From: JALNZU01 sp964463695
GTDB lineage: Bacteria; Bacteroidota; Bacteroidia; Bacteroidales; F082
Assembly (NCBI GenBank): GCA_964463695.1
Contig: CAYXCZ010000016.1
Span: 31,786-95,785 of the forward strand
Length of the DNA stretch: 64,000 bases
Direction: 5' to 3'
Both the position numbers and the translations under genes were made by a program. This document shows, piece after piece, positions 61,065-64,000 of the stretch (position 1 is its first letter; each line of letters opens with the position of its first letter). The notes under the pieces were generated by a model. That model worked only from the letters and a program-made list of their open reading frames with translations. It was not told the DNA's origin and did not search any database.

Positions 61065-62165
61065 ATGGATCAGGAGAACGTTTTCAATTCTGCCTTAAAA
61101 GTAAATGAAGGAATTCCTCAACCCGATTCGTTGAATCAGGAAGCCATTAAGCGTTTAAAATCGCTCAAGAGCACGATTTTGCCAGCTAAGGATTATGTTG
61201 AAGGGATTTTAAAAGGGGATATTGTAATGCTTAGTAAAGCTATTACATTGATTGAAAGCTCTTTATCTACCCATCAGAAAGTAGCACAGGAGGTCATTGC
61301 CTTATGTCTGCCACATTCAGGTAAGGCGGTTCGTTTAGGTATAACTGGAGTTCCCGGTGCTGGTAAAAGTACTTTTATCGAAGCTCTGGGAATGTATCTT
61401 GTTGAAAAACAGCATAAAATTGCAGTCCTTGCCATTGATCCAAGCAGTCAGCGCTCAAAAGGCAGCATACTTGGCGACAAAACCCGTATGGAGCAACTTG
61501 CAACGCATCCTAACGCCTACATCCGCCCATCTGCCTCGGCAGGAACGCTTGGGGGTGTTGCCCGCAAAACACGCGAAAGTATTATTCTCTGTGAAGCTGC
61601 AGGTTTCGACACCATTTTGGTTGAAACTGTTGGTGTTGGCCAATCAGAAATTGCCGTTCATTCTATGGTCGACTTTTTCCTTTTAATACTTATCAGCGGT
61701 GCCGGAGATGAGCTTCAGGGTATAAAAAGAGGTATTATGGAGATGGCAGATGGTATCGTGGTGAACAAAGCTGATGGTGACAATATCATGAAAGCCAATC
61801 GCGCCAAAGCAGAATGTGAAAATGCACTTCATTTGTATCCGGCAGCTGAATCGGGTGTTGATACTAAAGTACTTACATGTTCATCAATAGAAAATGCAGG
61901 AATTGCTGAAGTTTGGGAAATGGTTTGGAATTTTATTCTCGAAACTCGTCAAAATGGTTTTCTCGAACATAAAAGAGTGCAACAAGCCGTGCAAATTATG
62001 CACGATAGCATTCATCAGCAAATTATGGCACATTTTTATGGCGACCAAAAGATACAGGAGCAACTACCCCAAACAGAGCAAGCTATACGCGAACAAACAT
62101 TAAGTTCATATATTGGCGCAGCCAGGCTTATCGAAGCCTATTTTGCGGGATTAAAAAATATCTAA
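61065..62165 (+). CDS. meaB: Methylmalonyl-CoA mutase-associated GTPase MeaB
   Basis: 366 residues. G3E-type GTPase chaperone that protects and reloads the adenosylcobalamin-dependent methylmalonyl-CoA mutase. Walker A GVPGAGKST near 96, the family motif DPSSQRSKGSILGDKTRM near 130, ETVGVGQSE (switch/Walker B) near 188, NKAD near 233. C-terminal helical dimerisation region. The mutase genes (mutA/mutB) are not in the window. Start ATG follows its own box. Its presence implies propionate/succinate metabolism through methylmalonyl-CoA. Confidence 0.95.
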   Translation: MDQENVFNSALKVNEGIPQPDSLNQEAIKRLKSLKSTILPAKDYVEGILKGDIVMLSKAITLIESSLSTHQKVAQEVIALCLPHSGKAVRLGITGVPGAGKSTFIEALGMYLVEKQHKIAVLAIDPSSQRSKGSILGDKTRMEQLATHPNAYIRPSASAGTLGGVARKTRESIILCEAAGFDTILVETVGVGQSEIAVHSMVDFFLLILISGAGDELQGIKRGIMEMADGIVVNKADGDNIMKANRAKAECENALHLYPAAESGVDTKVLTCSSIENAGIAEVWEMVWNFILETRQNGFLEHKRVQQAVQIMHDSIHQQIMAHFYGDQKIQEQLPQTEQAIREQTLSSYIGAARLIEAYFAGLKNI

Positions 62166-62299
62166 ACTGCCTGTAACCCTCTTTTTCAATCCAATTTGTC
62201 AACCATCTCTCTCATTCACTGACTTTTACTTTCTTATTTGAAAAGGATATAAATACATGTATTTCAGCATGTTTCGACTGATTGAATATGAGGATTTGG

Positions 62300-62307
62300 T
62301 ACTTTTG
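62300..62307 (+). promoter_or_regulatory. Glutamine synthetase promoter -7 box (TACTTTTG)
   Basis: TAnnTTTG match. An ATG at 62257 lies upstream of the box and is excluded as start, leaving ATG at 62329. Confidence 0.6.
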
Positions 62308-62328
62308 CAGTTAAAACTATTTAAATTT

Positions 62329-63831
62329 ATGAACGAATTCACATCCATGAATCCGAATCCGCTGGTTCAATACTTAAACAAACCAGCTCACGATTTCACA
62401 CGCGCTGATCTTATCAGATATATCGAAGATCATGACATTCAAATGGTTAACTTCCGCTATGTTGGATGGGACGGTAGATTAAAAACCTTAAATTTTATCA
62501 TCAATAGCCGCGATCATTTAGAAAATATCCTTTCTGTAGGTGAGCGTGTTGACGGTTCCAGTCTTTTTCCATTTATAGAAGCAGGTTCCAGCGATTTGTA
62601 TGTTATTCCAAAATACCGTACTGCCTTTCGAAACCCTTTCTCCGACATCCCAACACTGGATGTTCTTTGCTCGTTTTACGACCGTCATGGCAAGCCCCTT
62701 GAATGCTCACCAGAGTTCATCCTTCGTAAAGCTCACAAAGCAATGAAGGAAAAGACCGGTCTAACCTTTGAAACCATGGGTGAACTGGAATACTATATCA
62801 TCAGCGATGAACTGCCGCTTTATCCGGCCGTGAATCAAAAAGGATATCACGAATCCTCTCCTTTCAATAAATACGGACAGTACCGTCGTGAAGCCATGCA
62901 GCTTATTGCCCAAAGTGGTGGTCAGATCAAGTATGGACATTCTGAGGTAGGCAACTTCTCGATGAATGGAAAGATTTATGAACAGAACGAAATAGAATTT
63001 CTCCCAACAAATGTTGAAGATGCTGCTGATCAATTGGTTATAGCAAAATGGATCATGCGGACATTGGCATTTCAATATGGTGTCACCATCACTTTTGCAC
63101 CAAAAATTATCGTTGGAAAAGCCGGCAGTGGGTTACATGTGCACACACGCCTGATGAAAAACGGTAAGAGCGTGATGATGAACGACGGCAAATTAAGCGA
63201 AAATGCACGAAAAGCTATTGCCGGTTATCTGTCAGTTGCCGCCTCATTAACAGCCTTTGGTAACACCAATCCAACTTCTTATTTCCGCCTTGTTCCCCAT
63301 CAGGAAGCTCCTACTAATATCTGCTGGGGCGATCGCAACAGATCTGTTTTGGTGCGTGTTCCACTTGGGTGGACCAACGAATTCGATATGATTTCGGATG
63401 CAAACCCTCTCGAGAAACCGCTTGCTCTTGATACCAATAACAAACAAACGGTCGAATTCAGAGCTCCAGACGGTTCAGCTGATATCTATTTGTTAATGGC
63501 AGGACTTACTGTAGCAGCCCGAAACGGCTTCGAGATGGAAAATGCTTTGGAATTTGCTGAAAAAACCTATGTTGACATCAATATTTTCCATGCAGAGCAC
63601 AAACATAAAGTAGCTCAATTAGAGCAACTTCCGGCTTGTTGTGTTGAATCGGCTGAAGCGTTGGAACGTCACAAAGCCATTTATATGAAATATGATATTT
63701 TCCCTGAAAACGTGATCAACTTCCTGATTAACTACCTCAAGAAATTCAATGATAAAAACCTCCGCGCTGAATTAGGTAACGATGAGGACAGGACTTTGGC
63801 ACTGGTAAGTCAATATTTTCACTGCGGATAA
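62329..63831 (+). CDS. glnA: Glutamine synthetase
   Basis: 500 residues from the ATG at 62329. Ammonia assimilation: glutamate + NH3 + ATP to glutamine. Beta-grasp N-terminal domain (VNFRYVGWDGRLKTLNFII, VDGSSLFPFIEAGSSDLYVIPKYRT), and the catalytic domain with MGELEYYIISDE, the metal/Glu sites in KYGHSEVGNFSMNGKIYEQNEIEFLPTN, GSGLHVHTRLM (His for Glu/ATP), NPTSYFRLVPHQEAPTNICWGDRNRSVLVRVP and VEFRAPDGSADIYLLMAGL. It is GS-I-like but longer than the E. coli enzyme's core and lacks an evident adenylylation Tyr loop. No nitrogen regulator adjoins it. Confidence 0.93.
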   Translation: MNEFTSMNPNPLVQYLNKPAHDFTRADLIRYIEDHDIQMVNFRYVGWDGRLKTLNFIINSRDHLENILSVGERVDGSSLFPFIEAGSSDLYVIPKYRTAFRNPFSDIPTLDVLCSFYDRHGKPLECSPEFILRKAHKAMKEKTGLTFETMGELEYYIISDELPLYPAVNQKGYHESSPFNKYGQYRREAMQLIAQSGGQIKYGHSEVGNFSMNGKIYEQNEIEFLPTNVEDAADQLVIAKWIMRTLAFQYGVTITFAPKIIVGKAGSGLHVHTRLMKNGKSVMMNDGKLSENARKAIAGYLSVAASLTAFGNTNPTSYFRLVPHQEAPTNICWGDRNRSVLVRVPLGWTNEFDMISDANPLEKPLALDTNNKQTVEFRAPDGSADIYLLMAGLTVAARNGFEMENALEFAEKTYVDINIFHAEHKHKVAQLEQLPACCVESAEALERHKAIYMKYDIFPENVINFLINYLKKFNDKNLRAELGNDEDRTLALVSQYFHCG

Positions 63832-64000
63832 GAAGAAATATTAATGGTACTAAATTGAAAGCAAAGAATATTCTTGCTCACAATAACGGTTAATAATCTT
63901 AAAATCTATAGTGTAATAAGGGTTAATAGCTGTGACTACTTTCTGAAAATGGTTGTTGGCTAATTGATTTTCGTTATCGTGATTTGTTTCGCAATAAGAA

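Noticed and set aside
1..64000. CRISPR arrays, transposases, prophage genes
   Set aside because: No regularly spaced direct repeats, transposase motifs or phage structural genes were seen anywhere in the window.

Overview
The window reads as a chromosome segment of a Bacteroidota bacterium, most likely of the order Bacteroidales. The signs are: repeated Bacteroidota-type promoter boxes (TAnnTTTG) just upstream of genes and both tRNAs; a type IX secretion (T9SS) sorting domain; a TonB-dependent receptor with a carboxypeptidase-regulatory-like N-terminus followed by a DUF4249 lipoprotein; DUF4837, DUF3857 and DUF2147 proteins; and the mutY-hup-rng gene order. The DNA is AT-rich and densely coded. 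No insertion sequence, prophage or CRISPR array was seen.

Layout. 0-8.5 kb is housekeeping: mutY (cut by the left edge), hup, a 29-residue basic protein missed by ordinary length cut-offs, rng, trpS, a small membrane protein, hflX, lnt and a dus gene. 8.6-15.3 kb is a cell-envelope block: a histidine kinase and sigma-54 activator pair, then an enhancer/sigma-54 promoter arrangement, an Ala/Lys/Glu-rich lipoprotein ending in lysine, two L,D-transpeptidases and a membrane protein. 15.5-23.8 kb holds an esterase, an outer-membrane barrel with a SPOR domain, a 39-residue membrane protein, a peptidylarginine deiminase of the Porphyromonas (PPAD) type with a T9SS sorting domain, a TatA-like protein, a MltD-like LysM transglycosylase and two lipoproteins. 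23.9-31.2 kb is a TetR-controlled efflux operon resembling E. coli cecR-ybhGFSR, with TolC and DUF2147 genes added. 31.2-35.8 kb (minus strand) has a TPR sensor kinase, a lipoprotein and an outer-membrane protein. 36.1-38.2 kb has glnS and a tRNA-Gln; 38.5-40.2 kb an AbiE-type toxin-antitoxin pair; 40.4-46.9 kb two transglutaminase-like proteins, a GH29 fucosidase and a PKD-like lipoprotein. 47.6-58.7 kb has a BNR/Ycf48-like lipoprotein, an HTH-pentapeptide fusion, an iron-dependent alcohol dehydrogenase, a DUF4395 protein, a TonB receptor/DUF4249 pair, a porin-like barrel and a POT-like transporter. 58.7-64 kb has a lipoprotein, an AI-2E family permease, tRNA-Lys, meaB and glnA.

The strongest candidate for an undescribed system is 8.6-15.3 kb. 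A two-component system with a sigma-54 activator lies directly upstream of two identical-spacing 17-bp dyads, a recognisable -24/-12 promoter, and a lipoprotein that has the features of a Braun-type outer-membrane-to-peptidoglycan tether (lipobox, helical rod, C-terminal Lys) next to two YkuD L,D-transpeptidases, one of which carries the same helical domain. This is inference from sequence layout. A second notable item is the PPAD-like deiminase, which keeps every catalytic residue recalled for the P. gingivalis enzyme.

Many start codons were set using the TAnnTTTG box: in several cases the longest reading frame begins inside or upstream of the promoter, so the next ATG (usually followed by a signal peptide) was chosen.
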